Made by a program: the position numbers and the translations under genes. From Candidatus Phocaeicola excrementigallinarum (GTDB lineage: Bacteria; Bacteroidota; Bacteroidia; Bacteroidales; Bacteroidaceae), in NCBI GenBank assembly GCA_019120125.1, contig DWVR01000084.1:1-64000 (forward strand): a stretch of 64,000 bases of DNA. The letters run 5' to 3'. Position 1 is the stretch's first letter; each line of letters begins with the position of its first letter. Positions 29,644 to 39,058 of the stretch are shown here, piece after piece. The notes under the pieces are model-generated. The model was not told the DNA's origin. It made no database searches and saw only the letters and a list, made by a program, of their open reading frames with translations.

Positions 29644-30894
29644 TTATTCGTCACGGATCGCGTCGATCGGTTTGACTGACATGGCCCGGTAAGCCGGTGC
29701 CAGTCCTGCAAGCAGTCCCAGGAACAGCAGCAACACACATGCTCCGACCGCCTCCCAGAAACCGATCTGAAAATAAGTGGGTGCGTCGGGTGTGGAGGTA
29801 CCCATTTCCACAGCATTCAGAAGAAACACGCCGAATGTGATGCCCGCCATACCCGCAAGAATGGTCAGTACCATGCTTTCTGAAAGAATCTGTTGGAGAA
29901 TGTCATTCGGACGGGCTCCGATGGCCCGGCGGATACCGATTTCCACGGTACGTTCCTTTACGGTCACCATCATGATGTTGCTCACTCCGATGGCACCGGC
30001 CAGCAGCGTGCCCAGACCGACCATCCATCCCAGAATACGGATGCCCGAGAACAGGTTGTCCACCATGCTGAACATGGCTTCCGCATTCACCTGTATCATG
30101 GCCTGGCTGTCGTCGGGATGGATGTAGTGGGCACGTTTCACCACCTGCGCCACTTTCTTTTCCACTTCACTGATTGAATATCCTTTCTTGGCCGTGTAGC
30201 ACAACAGCTGCACTTTCTGTCCGAAGTTGTAGTTCTGCTGCATGGTGGTGAACGGAATGATGACCGACGTTTCCGAGCGTCCGTTGATGGAGATGTTGCC
30301 GCTCGACATGCTGACTCCCACTACCTGATAGTAGATGCCGTTTATCTTGATATATCTGCCGCAAGGGTTCTCTTTTCCCGGGAAAAGAGATTCGTAGATA
30401 CGTTTCCCGATGATGCACACCCGTCTGCGCCCCTTGATGTCCATATCGTTCAGGTAGCGTCCGAATGAGAGCAGCGGCTCTTCTATCCGGGCGTATTCCG
30501 GATAAAGCCCTTTCAGTGTCCCGGATATTTTCTGCTCATTATAAATGATGTCCACGCCCCATTTTGCGAGGCTCGGAGTGATGATGTCCACTTCACTGAC
30601 ACTGCGGCGGATGCGTTCCACATCGCTGTTCTCCAGATCCCAGTATCGTCCCTGCTGGAACCCTTTGTAGGCTTTGCCTGTCTTGTTCGACCCCATGAAG
30701 CCGGAGTTGGTGGCAAAGCCTTCGAATTCGCGCGAGAGCATTTGCTGCATACCTTGTGCTCCTCCCATGAGGGCGATCAGCATGAAGATTCCCCAGAAGA
30801 TTCCGAAGGCGGTCAGCAGACTGCGTGTCTTGTTGCGTGTGATGGTGACCAGTATCTCTTCCCAAACGTCTAAATCAAACAGTTTCATGATCAA
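29644..30894 (-). CDS. MacB/FtsX-type ABC transporter permease
   Basis: MKLFDLDVWEEILVTITRNKTRSLLTAFGIFWGIFMLI; VKERTVEIGIRRAIGARPNDILQQILSES. Confidence 0.92.
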   Translation of the reverse strand: MIMKLFDLDVWEEILVTITRNKTRSLLTAFGIFWGIFMLIALMGGAQGMQQMLSREFEGFATNSGFMGSNKTGKAYKGFQQGRYWDLENSDVERIRRSVSEVDIITPSLAKWGVDIIYNEQKISGTLKGLYPEYARIEEPLLSFGRYLNDMDIKGRRRVCIIGKRIYESLFPGKENPCGRYIKINGIYYQVVGVSMSSGNISINGRSETSVIIPFTTMQQNYNFGQKVQLLCYTAKKGYSISEVEKKVAQVVKRAHYIHPDDSQAMIQVNAEAMFSMVDNLFSGIRILGWMVGLGTLLAGAIGVSNIMMVTVKERTVEIGIRRAIGARPNDILQQILSESMVLTILAGMAGITFGVFLLNAVEMGTSTPDAPTYFQIGFWEAVGACVLLLFLGLLAGLAPAYRAMSVKPIDAIRDE

Positions 30895-32141
30895 TCGGCT
30901 CTAAGTGCCTCGATGGGCCGGATTTTCACCGCTTTCAGTGCGGGGAAAAGTCCGGCCAATGTACCGGCGATGATTAAAGTTAAGGTAGCCTGCACGGCGA
31001 TGGACAGGTCGACGGTCGGATTCTCGAAGAAGGTCATCGAGAACACTCCCGCGTCCATGGTCTGTTTGCCGGCCACCACATTCATGTATTCCGTGGCCGC
31101 TATTCCGGCCACCATCCCGACATATCCAAAGAAGGTGGTGATGGTGACGCTCTCGGAGATGATAAGCCACAGGATGGATATCGGTTTGGCTCCGAGTGCC
31201 TTGCGGATTCCGAACTCGTGCGTGCGCTCACGTACGGTAATCAGCATGATGTTGCTCACGCCCACGATTCCGCTCAGTAGGGTGAAGATCCCGATCACCC
31301 AGATGGCTATGTGAAGAATCTGTGTGGCTGTCTGTTGTTGCAGATACTGTGTGAAACGGTTCCATATCCAGATGGCTCCGTCGTCGGTCGGATCAAAACG
31401 TTTCACGTTGCCGAGTACTTGGCGATAGTCGGCCTCGAAAGCTTCGTTGTCGGCTTCGTCTTTCAGATTCTTGGTGGTGAATGTGATGTTGTCGATGCTG
31501 TCCCCTTTGGCATACACAGCCTGCAGGGTCGTGAAGGGCACCAGTGCACTGGGCGAGAAACTGTTCTGGTCGGTATAGATGCCCACTATCTGGTAGGCTA
31601 CTCCGCTGGCGTTGATGTATTTTCCGATGGGTTGCGTACGTGGAAAGAGCGTATTCGCGGTCTTTTCGTGCAGCACCATTACTTTACGTTTTTCACTCAT
31701 GTCACGTTCGTTGACGAAACGTCCCTCTTTCAGCTTGACCGCCTCCAGTTCCGGGTAGTTCGGGAACACGCCGTCGATACCGATGCTCAGAAACTCCTTG
31801 CCGTATGACAGTGTCACGTCGCTTTGGCTGACAGTCGCGCCTGCCGTGATGACATGTTCCGGAAAAGCCATGGCACTGATTTCCCGGTCGCGGTTGTCGA
31901 GCGAGATGTTTCGTCCTTCCTGCATTCCCTGATAGGGTTTGGAGGTATAGCCGGGAAAAATCTTCATGGAGTTCATCATCATGTCCTCCGACTGTTTCTC
32001 GAAGGCATGAATCAGTCCGTTGCCGGCCCCCAGCAGGACAATGAGCATGAAGATGCCCCATGCCACTGAGAATCCCGTCAAGGCCGTGCGCAGCTTGTTG
32101 CGCATGATGGTGCCGTAAATCTCTTGTATCAGGTCAATCAT
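30891..32141 (-). CDS. MacB/FtsX-type ABC transporter permease (second paralogue)
   Basis: MIDLIQEIYGTIMRNKLRTALTGFSVAWGIFMLIVLLGAGNGL; VRERTHEFGIRKALGAKPISILWLIISES. Confidence 0.92.
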   Translation of the reverse strand: MIDLIQEIYGTIMRNKLRTALTGFSVAWGIFMLIVLLGAGNGLIHAFEKQSEDMMMNSMKIFPGYTSKPYQGMQEGRNISLDNRDREISAMAFPEHVITAGATVSQSDVTLSYGKEFLSIGIDGVFPNYPELEAVKLKEGRFVNERDMSEKRKVMVLHEKTANTLFPRTQPIGKYINASGVAYQIVGIYTDQNSFSPSALVPFTTLQAVYAKGDSIDNITFTTKNLKDEADNEAFEADYRQVLGNVKRFDPTDDGAIWIWNRFTQYLQQQTATQILHIAIWVIGIFTLLSGIVGVSNIMLITVRERTHEFGIRKALGAKPISILWLIISESVTITTFFGYVGMVAGIAATEYMNVVAGKQTMDAGVFSMTFFENPTVDLSIAVQATLTLIIAGTLAGLFPALKAVKIRPIEALRAD

Positions 32142-32150
32142 AGCTGTCTG

Positions 32151-32870
32151 TCATTTCATGAAGCCGTTCTGTCCGAATGGGGAGGCATTGTGGTCGATGT
32201 TGTCCTCGATGCGTTCGATGATTCCGTCTTTTATATGGATAATCTTGTTGGTCTGGTTGGCTACGCCGCTTTCATGGGTGACCACTACGATGGTAAGTCC
32301 TTCCTTGTCGTGCAGTTCCTTCAGGATGTTCATTACCTCCACCGAAGTCTTGCTGTCGAGTGCGCCGGTAGGCTCGTCGGCCAGGATGATCTGCGGTTTT
32401 GATATCAGTGCCCTCGCGATGGCCACGCGCTGTTTCTGTCCGCCGGACAGTTCATTGGGAAGATGGTGTGCCCATTCTTTCAGTCCCAGCCTGTCGAGAT
32501 ACTCCATGGCCAGCATGTTTCTTTTCTTCCGGTTCACACCTTGATAGAAAAGCGGCAGGGCCACGTTTTCCATCGCGTTCTTGAATGAGATCAGGTTGAA
32601 TGACTGGAATATGAATCCGATCATCCGGTTGCGGTATTCCGCCGCCTTGGTTTCGCTCAGGTCTCGTATCAGTACGTCGTTCAGGTAATATTCTCCGGAA
32701 TCATAGTTGTCGAGTATGCCCAATATGTTAAGCAAGGTGGATTTCCCTGAGCCAGAGGCCCCCATGATGGATACGAACTCTCCTTTCCCGATGTTCAGAT
32801 TGATGCCCTTGAGGACATGAAGCGGTGCCCCGTTGTGATAAGTCTTGTTAATGTCTGTCAGTCGTATCAT
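32151..32870 (-). CDS. ABC transporter ATP-binding protein (MacB/LolD-like)
   Basis: GASGSGKSTLLNILGILD Walker A; LSGGQKQRVAIARAL signature; IILADEPTGALDSKT Walker B. Confidence 0.95.
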   Translation of the reverse strand: MIRLTDINKTYHNGAPLHVLKGINLNIGKGEFVSIMGASGSGKSTLLNILGILDNYDSGEYYLNDVLIRDLSETKAAEYRNRMIGFIFQSFNLISFKNAMENVALPLFYQGVNRKKRNMLAMEYLDRLGLKEWAHHLPNELSGGQKQRVAIARALISKPQIILADEPTGALDSKTSVEVMNILKELHDKEGLTIVVVTHESGVANQTNKIIHIKDGIIERIEDNIDHNASPFGQNGFMK

Positions 32871-33029
32871 GCTTCGATAAGATTCTTTATCCTTTTACTT
32901 TTTGCTTCTTAGACGCCGCTAAGGTATAAAAAGTTACACTAGCATTTTAAATAAATGAGAAAAAATTTGTTCTGTTACGTGCGATTCTTTATTTTTGCTA
33001 GCAAATAATTAACCCTAAAATAAAATGTC

Positions 33030-34010
33030 ATGACTACAAACAACGTAGAAAAGCCCTATGTATTGGGTATGGATATTGGCGGCACGAACACTGTGTTCGG
33101 CGTAGTCGATTCACGTGGTAATGTGTTGGCTTCCGATTCTGTGAAGACACAGCAGTATGAACAGATAGATGAATATGTGGAGGCGATCTGCAAGAAGCTT
33201 GTACCGATGATCGCGCAGTTCGGCGGTGCCGACAAGATTAAAGGTATGGGTGTCGGTGCTCCTAACGGAAACTATTATAACGGTACGATTGAGTTCGCTC
33301 CGAACTTGCCGTGGAAGGGTGTCATTCCTTTGGCTTCGATTTTCGAGGAGCGTCTGGGAATCCCGACGGCTCTGACAAACGACGCCAACGCTGCGGCTAT
33401 CGGCGAAATGACTTACGGCGCTGCACGCGGTATGAAGGATTTCATCATGATAACTTTGGGTACAGGCGTGGGTAGCGGTATCGTGATCAACGGTCAGCTG
33501 GTTTACGGACACGACGGATTTGCCGGCGAGTTGGGCCATGTGATTGTGGATCGGACCGGTCGTCCCTGCGGTTGCGGACGCAAAGGCTGTCTGGAGACTT
33601 ATTGCTCGGCTACCGGTGTGGCACGTACTGCACGTGAGTTTCTCGTACAGCGTACCGACCCGAGCCTTCTGCGTAACATTCCGGCAGAGGAAATCCAGTC
33701 GAAGGATGTGTATGATGCAGCTGTGAAGGGTGACAAGCTGGCTTTGGACATCTTTGAGTTTACAGGCCGCATTCTGGGTGAGGCATGCGTGAACTTCATC
33801 GCGTTCTCAAGCCCTGAAGCCATCATCTTCTTCGGCGGACTGGCCAAATCTGGCGACTATCTGATGAAGCCGATCCAGAAGGCTATCGATGAGAATATTC
33901 TGAAGATCTATGCGGGCAAGACCAAATTGCTTCTTTCCCAGTTGAAAGATGCTGACGCTGCCGTATTGGGAGCCAGCGCCTTGGGTTGGGAAGTGAAACC
34001 GGAACAATAA
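33030..34010 (+). CDS. ROK family sugar kinase (glucokinase)
   Basis: LGMDIGGTNTVFGVVDSRGNVL; GELGHVIVDRTGRPCGCGRKGCLETYCSATG. Confidence 0.93.
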   Translation: MTTNNVEKPYVLGMDIGGTNTVFGVVDSRGNVLASDSVKTQQYEQIDEYVEAICKKLVPMIAQFGGADKIKGMGVGAPNGNYYNGTIEFAPNLPWKGVIPLASIFEERLGIPTALTNDANAAAIGEMTYGAARGMKDFIMITLGTGVGSGIVINGQLVYGHDGFAGELGHVIVDRTGRPCGCGRKGCLETYCSATGVARTAREFLVQRTDPSLLRNIPAEEIQSKDVYDAAVKGDKLALDIFEFTGRILGEACVNFIAFSSPEAIIFFGGLAKSGDYLMKPIQKAIDENILKIYAGKTKLLLSQLKDADAAVLGASALGWEVKPEQ

Positions 34011-34040
34011 TTCCGGGACGGATCAGGACATGATTGAGGG

Positions 34041-34080
34041 TGTCCGGATGGCGGGTCCATTCGGACATTCTCATTTTTTT
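34041..34080 (+). terminator. Intrinsic terminator of the ROK kinase gene
   Basis: TGTCCGGATGG-cgggt-CCATTCGGACA (one G.U) followed by TTCTCA and T8. Confidence 0.8.
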
Positions 34081-34099
34081 TGCCTGCCATTTTGTCTGG

Positions 34100-34187
34100 G
34101 AAAAAACGCCTTGACGTTTTAAGTGGAATGTCAGGGCGTTTTGGTTGAAATGACCTGATGTTTTAAGTGAAACGTCAAGGCGTTTGT
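34100..34187. repeat. 4 x 22-bp degenerate palindromic unit array (locus C)
   Basis: GAAAAAACGCCTTGACGTTTTA / AGTGGAATGTCAGGGCGTTTTG / GTTGAAATGACCTGATGTTTTA / AGTGAAACGTCAAGGCGTTTGT. Confidence 0.9.
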
Positions 34188-34354
34188 GAGAGGGTGTCGT
34201 ATGGTTTGTAAGTCTGTTGATAACCAATGGATTGTGTGTATGACAGTCTGTCATGTCCAGACGGTTTTCAGAAGGAGCGGGAACTTTTTCCGTCCTCACT
34301 GGATTCCGCTGAAATTAAAATCCCTGTCTTGGTAGAGATTGTAAATAAAGTTTG

Positions 34355-34362
34355 TATCTTTG
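34355..34362 (+). promoter_or_regulatory. fabI -7 element TATCTTTG
   Basis: 28 bp upstream of the fabI start at 34390; overlaps the ORF-track start, so that start is not used. Confidence 0.65.
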
Positions 34363-34389
34363 CAAAAATATTTAATTCAAATAATAGGT

Positions 34390-35247
34390 ATGGGCTATAA
34401 TTTATTGAAAGGAAAACGAGGCATTGTTTTCGGTGCATTGAACGAGCAGTCCATTGCATGGAAAGTGGCTGAAAGAGCTGTGGAGGAAGGCGCTGTCATC
34501 ACTTTGTCGAACACTCCGGTGGCTGTCCGTATGGGACAGGTATCCGCGTTGTCTGAAAAGCTGGGCTGTGAGGTGATTCCGGCTGACGCTACAAGTGTGG
34601 AGGATCTTGAGAACGTGTTCAAGCGCTCGATGGAAGTGCTGGGCGGAAAGATTGACTTCGTGCTGCACTCTATCGGCATGTCGCCCAATGTCCGCAAGAA
34701 ACGTACTTATGACGACCTGGACTATGACATGCTGGCGAAGACACTGGACATTTCGGCCGTGTCGTTCCACAAGATGCTCCAGAGTGCGAAGAAGCTGGGT
34801 GCCATCAATGACTACGGATCGGTGGTGGCCTTGAGTTATGTAGCCGCACAGCGTACTTTCTATGGCTACAATGACATGGCGGATGCCAAGGCTTTGCTGG
34901 AATCCATCGCCCGGAGCTTCGGATATATCTATGGACGTGAGCATAACGTGCGCATCAATACCATCTCTCAGTCACCTACGATGACCACCGCGGGTTCGGG
35001 TGTGAAAGGTATGGACAAGCTGTTTGACTTTGCCAACCGCATGTCGCCGCTGGGCAACGCCTCGGCTGCCGAATGTGCTGACTATTGCATCGTGATGTTC
35101 TCTGACCTGACGCGCAAGGTGACCATGCAGAATCTGTATCACGACGGAGGATTCTCGAGCGTGGGCATGAGTCTGCGTGCGATGGCCACATACGAGAAGG
35201 GGCTTGACGAATATAAGGACGCGAACGGAAATATCATCTACGGTTAA
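34390..35247 (+). CDS. fabI: Enoyl-[acyl-carrier-protein] reductase (NADH)
   Basis: MGYNLLKGKRGIVFGALNEQSIAWKVAERAVEEGA; YNDMADAKALLESIARSFGYIYGREHNVRINTISQSPTMTTAGSG. Confidence 0.95.
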   Translation: MGYNLLKGKRGIVFGALNEQSIAWKVAERAVEEGAVITLSNTPVAVRMGQVSALSEKLGCEVIPADATSVEDLENVFKRSMEVLGGKIDFVLHSIGMSPNVRKKRTYDDLDYDMLAKTLDISAVSFHKMLQSAKKLGAINDYGSVVALSYVAAQRTFYGYNDMADAKALLESIARSFGYIYGREHNVRINTISQSPTMTTAGSGVKGMDKLFDFANRMSPLGNASAAECADYCIVMFSDLTRKVTMQNLYHDGGFSSVGMSLRAMATYEKGLDEYKDANGNIIYG

Positions 35248-35249
35248 TC

Positions 35250-36263
35250 GTGTGTCGTATGTGCCGGATTATATTCATACTACTGGGTTTGATTGTCTTT
35301 TCCTCTTGTTCTGTGGACAGGAGGGAAGGCGGTCGCTTGGGCAATGAATATATAAAGGTGCATCGTTACGACCGTCTGGAGTATGAGGCGGCCATGTTCA
35401 ACAGCATGCTTGCCATGCAGCGGATGAACACGGAGTGGTCGCATGCCACCCGGCTGCTGATGGAGGACGTGCTCGACTTGGGACCGGTGGACCAGTCGGA
35501 CATCAACGGAAAATTCTGCGCGTATTTCAACGATTCCATTCTGGTGGCGCTGATGAAGGATGTGGATGCGGAATACCGGGATTTGTCGGACATTGAGGAT
35601 GACCTTACTGACGGGTTCGCGAAGTTGGAGAAGGAGATTCCTTTTTTGCCTGTGCCACGGGTCTATTCACAGATCTCCGCGCTGAACCAGTCGGTTGTGG
35701 TGAGTGACAGTATTCTGGGTATCAGTCTCGACAAATATATGGGTGCCGATTATCCTTTATATAAAAGGTATTATTATCCCAACCAGCGGCGTTTCATGTC
35801 GCGCGACCGTATCGTTCCGGATTGCTTCACGTTTTATCTTCTCGGGCAATATCCTTTCCGTTGGGAGGAAAGTCACCGTACGCTTTTTGACCTGCTTATG
35901 CACAGGGGGCTGGTGGCGTGGATTGTCGACAAGATTCTGGGATCGGACAAGCCGGGGAAAATCTCGCTGGGCTATACGGACGAGGAAGTGAAATGGTGTA
36001 GGGACAACCGGGAAGAGTTATGGAAATGGATGTCGGAAAGCCATTATCTGCTGAGTACGGACCCGATGGTGATCCGCTCGTATATTTCTCCGGATGTGAG
36101 TGTCAATTGGAAAGACCGTCAGTTGCCTCCTTCCATAGGTGTATGGATGGGTATCTGTTTGATAGACAGGTTTATCGGCAATCATAAGGACCTGTCGTGG
36201 AAAGTGTTGCTTGAGCGTGCGGACTTCAGGGAGATCCTGCTTCAAGAGAAGGATGTCTTTTAA
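35250..36263 (+). CDS. gldB: Gliding motility lipoprotein GldB-like
   Basis: IVFSSCSVDRREG lipobox; LDKYMGADYPLYKRYYYPNQRRFMSRDRIVPDCFTFYLLGQYPF. Confidence 0.82.
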   Translation: MCRMCRIIFILLGLIVFSSCSVDRREGGRLGNEYIKVHRYDRLEYEAAMFNSMLAMQRMNTEWSHATRLLMEDVLDLGPVDQSDINGKFCAYFNDSILVALMKDVDAEYRDLSDIEDDLTDGFAKLEKEIPFLPVPRVYSQISALNQSVVVSDSILGISLDKYMGADYPLYKRYYYPNQRRFMSRDRIVPDCFTFYLLGQYPFRWEESHRTLFDLLMHRGLVAWIVDKILGSDKPGKISLGYTDEEVKWCRDNREELWKWMSESHYLLSTDPMVIRSYISPDVSVNWKDRQLPPSIGVWMGICLIDRFIGNHKDLSWKVLLERADFREILLQEKDVF

Positions 36264-36313
36264 GGGTTCGGGTGGGCTCTGTTTGGGTATAATCAATTGT
36301 CAATTGTGGATTT

Positions 36314-37018
36314 ATGGAAACAGCGTTGTATTTGTTGCCGGTGACATTGGGTGATACTGCTGTGGAGAGGGTGCTCCCTCCCTACAACAGGGAAGTGATC
36401 TTGCAGATAAGGTATTTTATTGTGGAGGACGTACGTTCGGCCCGGCGCTTCCTGAAGAAAGTGGACGCGTCAATTGACATCGATAAGCTGACATTCTTTG
36501 AACTGAACAAGCATACCCAGCCGGAGGTCATATCCGGCTATCTTCAGCCATTGGTGGAGGGGCATTCCATGGGAGTGGTTTCCGAGGCTGGTTGTCCTGC
36601 CGTGGCCGATCCGGGAGCGGATGTGGTGGCCATTGCTCAAAGAAAGCAGTTGAAGGTGGTGCCGTTGGTTGGTCCCTCGTCCATCATTCTGTCGGTGATG
36701 GGAGCTGGGTTCAACGGCCAGAATTTCGCGTTCAACGGGTATCTTCCCATCGATCCGTCTGAACGCGCCAGACGGATCAAGGAATTGGAGAACAGGGTCT
36801 ATTCGGAGGACCAGACCCAATTGTTCATTGAGACACCCTACCGCAACCGGAAGTTGCTGGAGGAGATTCTGCACGTATGCCGTCCGCAGACCCGGTTGTG
36901 TATCGCCGCTAATATCACTTGCGAAGGGGAGTATATCCGGACGCGCACGGTGAAGGAATGGAAAGGACGGCTTCCGGAGCTGAACAAGATTCCCTGCATT
37001 TTCCTTATTTACAAGTGA
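36314..37018 (+). CDS. SAM-dependent methyltransferase, tetrapyrrole methylase family (RsmI-like)
   Basis: SMGVVSEAGCPAVADPGADVVAIAQRKQLKVVPLVGPSSIILSVMGAGFNGQNFAFNGYLP. Confidence 0.88.
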   Translation: METALYLLPVTLGDTAVERVLPPYNREVILQIRYFIVEDVRSARRFLKKVDASIDIDKLTFFELNKHTQPEVISGYLQPLVEGHSMGVVSEAGCPAVADPGADVVAIAQRKQLKVVPLVGPSSIILSVMGAGFNGQNFAFNGYLPIDPSERARRIKELENRVYSEDQTQLFIETPYRNRKLLEEILHVCRPQTRLCIAANITCEGEYIRTRTVKEWKGRLPELNKIPCIFLIYK

Positions 37019-37994
37019 ATTCTTTCCATACGGTGGCGGAAATCTGCAGATGTTCTTTTTCCGCCATTAATATCTTGCTGAATCTCAGAGCTGACTGCCC
37101 GATTTCGTGGAAGGAGAAAAAACGTCCCTCCGGCAGGTGGAAATCGTTCTCGTCATGGATGGGGAGGACGAAAAGCTGGATGGGATAGGGGGTGATCTGA
37201 CGGATATGGTATTTCAGTATCAGGCGAGGGAATGTGAATTTCTGTGCCGTATATCCCGCTTCTTTCAGAAACACTTTCGCCTGTCTCGCTGCGTATCTTT
37301 CACTTTTCTCCAGTATTTCCTCAATTTTGTAGACCATTGGCACGTCCCAGACCGGTTCTGCGGCTATGCGGTGTGGATAGAGGAATATTTTTCCGTTGCA
37401 GACAGGTGCTATGCGGATAAGGCAGAGCGGACGGTCGTGTGATACGGCTATCCGTACACCTGCGATGTTAAGGATGAGGCAGGTTGCATAGATGATGAGC
37501 GGCACGCAATATACGAATACGAAATGGATTGGGTTAGAGACGGTGTCCAGTTGCTTCTGGAACAGGAAGAGTCCGAGAAGATGGATGCTTGACAGTATCA
37601 CGATGACTTTGGCTTCGAGCAGGTAGGAGAGCCGGGTGCTCAGGCGGAATCTTTTCAGGAATCCCCTGTAGATTTCCGGTGCGGTGACATGAAGGAAGGC
37701 GCACACAAGCAGCAGGAACTCAAGGGTAGGGGTGATGCTGCGTGGGGGAATGTATTCGTAGCCTGCCAGCGCCCGGAGAAGGAAACAGGCTCCTATCCCG
37801 ATGGTTCCCTGGAGCAGGAAGAAGTTCAGGCTTTTCAGGCGTAAGATGTCATAACATAGGCCGGCCACACTGATAGTCAGTCCGATTCCCAACATAAGGG
37901 TGTTCGGAAAGAAATGCAGGCCGATCAGGGTGATGATGATCGGGAGCAGTCCGAACGATACAATCAGATGTTTGTATTTCAAGAAAAGTTTCAT
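37005..37994 (-). CDS. Hypothetical multi-pass membrane protein
   Basis: 329-aa ORF with several TM segments; overlaps the 3' end of the convergent methyltransferase. Confidence 0.75.
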   Translation of the reverse strand: MKLFLKYKHLIVSFGLLPIIITLIGLHFFPNTLMLGIGLTISVAGLCYDILRLKSLNFFLLQGTIGIGACFLLRALAGYEYIPPRSITPTLEFLLLVCAFLHVTAPEIYRGFLKRFRLSTRLSYLLEAKVIVILSSIHLLGLFLFQKQLDTVSNPIHFVFVYCVPLIIYATCLILNIAGVRIAVSHDRPLCLIRIAPVCNGKIFLYPHRIAAEPVWDVPMVYKIEEILEKSERYAARQAKVFLKEAGYTAQKFTFPRLILKYHIRQITPYPIQLFVLPIHDENDFHLPEGRFFSFHEIGQSALRFSKILMAEKEHLQISATVWKEFTCK

Positions 37995-38092
37995 TGTGGG
38001 AAGCTTTTTATAATTTGAACAATTTTCCGGCGGATTTGTTCATGTTTTGGCGTTCCATGAAAAAAGATTATATTTGTGGAGAAAAAGGTTGG

Positions 38093-39025
38093 ATGATGAA
38101 TGAACGTGTACGATACAACGATTTCTCCGGTTTTATGTCCTCATACTTTCCGTACAAGGTGCAGAAGATTTCTGTGAATGCGGGATTTACATGTCCGAAC
38201 CGTGACGGGACAAGGGGATACGGAGGTTGTACTTACTGCAACAACCAGTCGTTCAATCCGGCATATTGCCATACTGAAAAGTCCGTGGCCCGGCAGGTGG
38301 CCGAGGGTGTCTCTTTCTTCTCGCGAAAATATCCCCGAATGAAATATCTGGCTTATTTCCAAGCGTATACGAACACGTATGCGGAGCTTGAGACGCTGAA
38401 GCGTATGTATGAGGAGGCGCTGGAAGTGGACGGTGTGGTGGGACTCGTTATCGGTACCCGCCCCGACTGTATGCCTGAGGCGTTGCTGGACTATCTGGAG
38501 GAGTTGGGCCGGCGTACGTTTCTGCTCGTGGAATATGGGATAGAAAGCACGGACAACAGTACTCTGAAGCGCATCAATCGGGGGCATTCGTACGAGTGTA
38601 CGGTGGATGCGGTGGAGCGGACAGCACGGAGGCACATCCTGACAGGCGGTCATGTCATTCTCGGGCTTCCGGGTGAGGACAGGGAGCGGATTCTTGTCCA
38701 GGCGGCCAGAATTTCGGAACTTCCTTTGAATACACTCAAGCTGCACCAGCTTCAACTGGTGAGGGGAACGCGGATGGCGCACGAGTATGAGGAGCATCCC
38801 GATCGGTTTCATCTGTATGACGTGGATGAGTATGTGGACCTGGTGGTGGACTATGTGGAACGGCTTCGTCCGGACATTGTGCTGGAGCGTTTTGTGTCGC
38901 AGTCGCCTAAAGAGTTGCTGATCGCTCCCGATTGGGGGCTGAAGAATTATGAGTTTACCGAAAAGGTGAGAAAAAGGCTGGCTCAGCGTGACACCTGGCA
39001 GGGGAAATATTATGGCCGTAAATGA
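38093..39025 (+). CDS. Radical SAM protein, TIGR01212/YhcC family
   Basis: MMNERVRYNDFSGFMSSYFPYKVQKISVNAGFTCPNRDGTRGYGGCTYCNN; start chosen after -7 TATATTTG at 38069-38076. Confidence 0.9.
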   Translation: MMNERVRYNDFSGFMSSYFPYKVQKISVNAGFTCPNRDGTRGYGGCTYCNNQSFNPAYCHTEKSVARQVAEGVSFFSRKYPRMKYLAYFQAYTNTYAELETLKRMYEEALEVDGVVGLVIGTRPDCMPEALLDYLEELGRRTFLLVEYGIESTDNSTLKRINRGHSYECTVDAVERTARRHILTGGHVILGLPGEDRERILVQAARISELPLNTLKLHQLQLVRGTRMAHEYEEHPDRFHLYDVDEYVDLVVDYVERLRPDIVLERFVSQSPKELLIAPDWGLKNYEFTEKVRKRLAQRDTWQGKYYGRK

Positions 39026-39058
39026 GAATATGCATATATAACAACAATAGATGTAAGT

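Noticed and set aside
34360-34389. ORF-track upstream start for fabI (MQKYLIQIIG)
   Set aside because: Begins inside the -7 promoter element TATCTTTG (34355-34362); the family start MGYNLLKG at 34390 is preferred.
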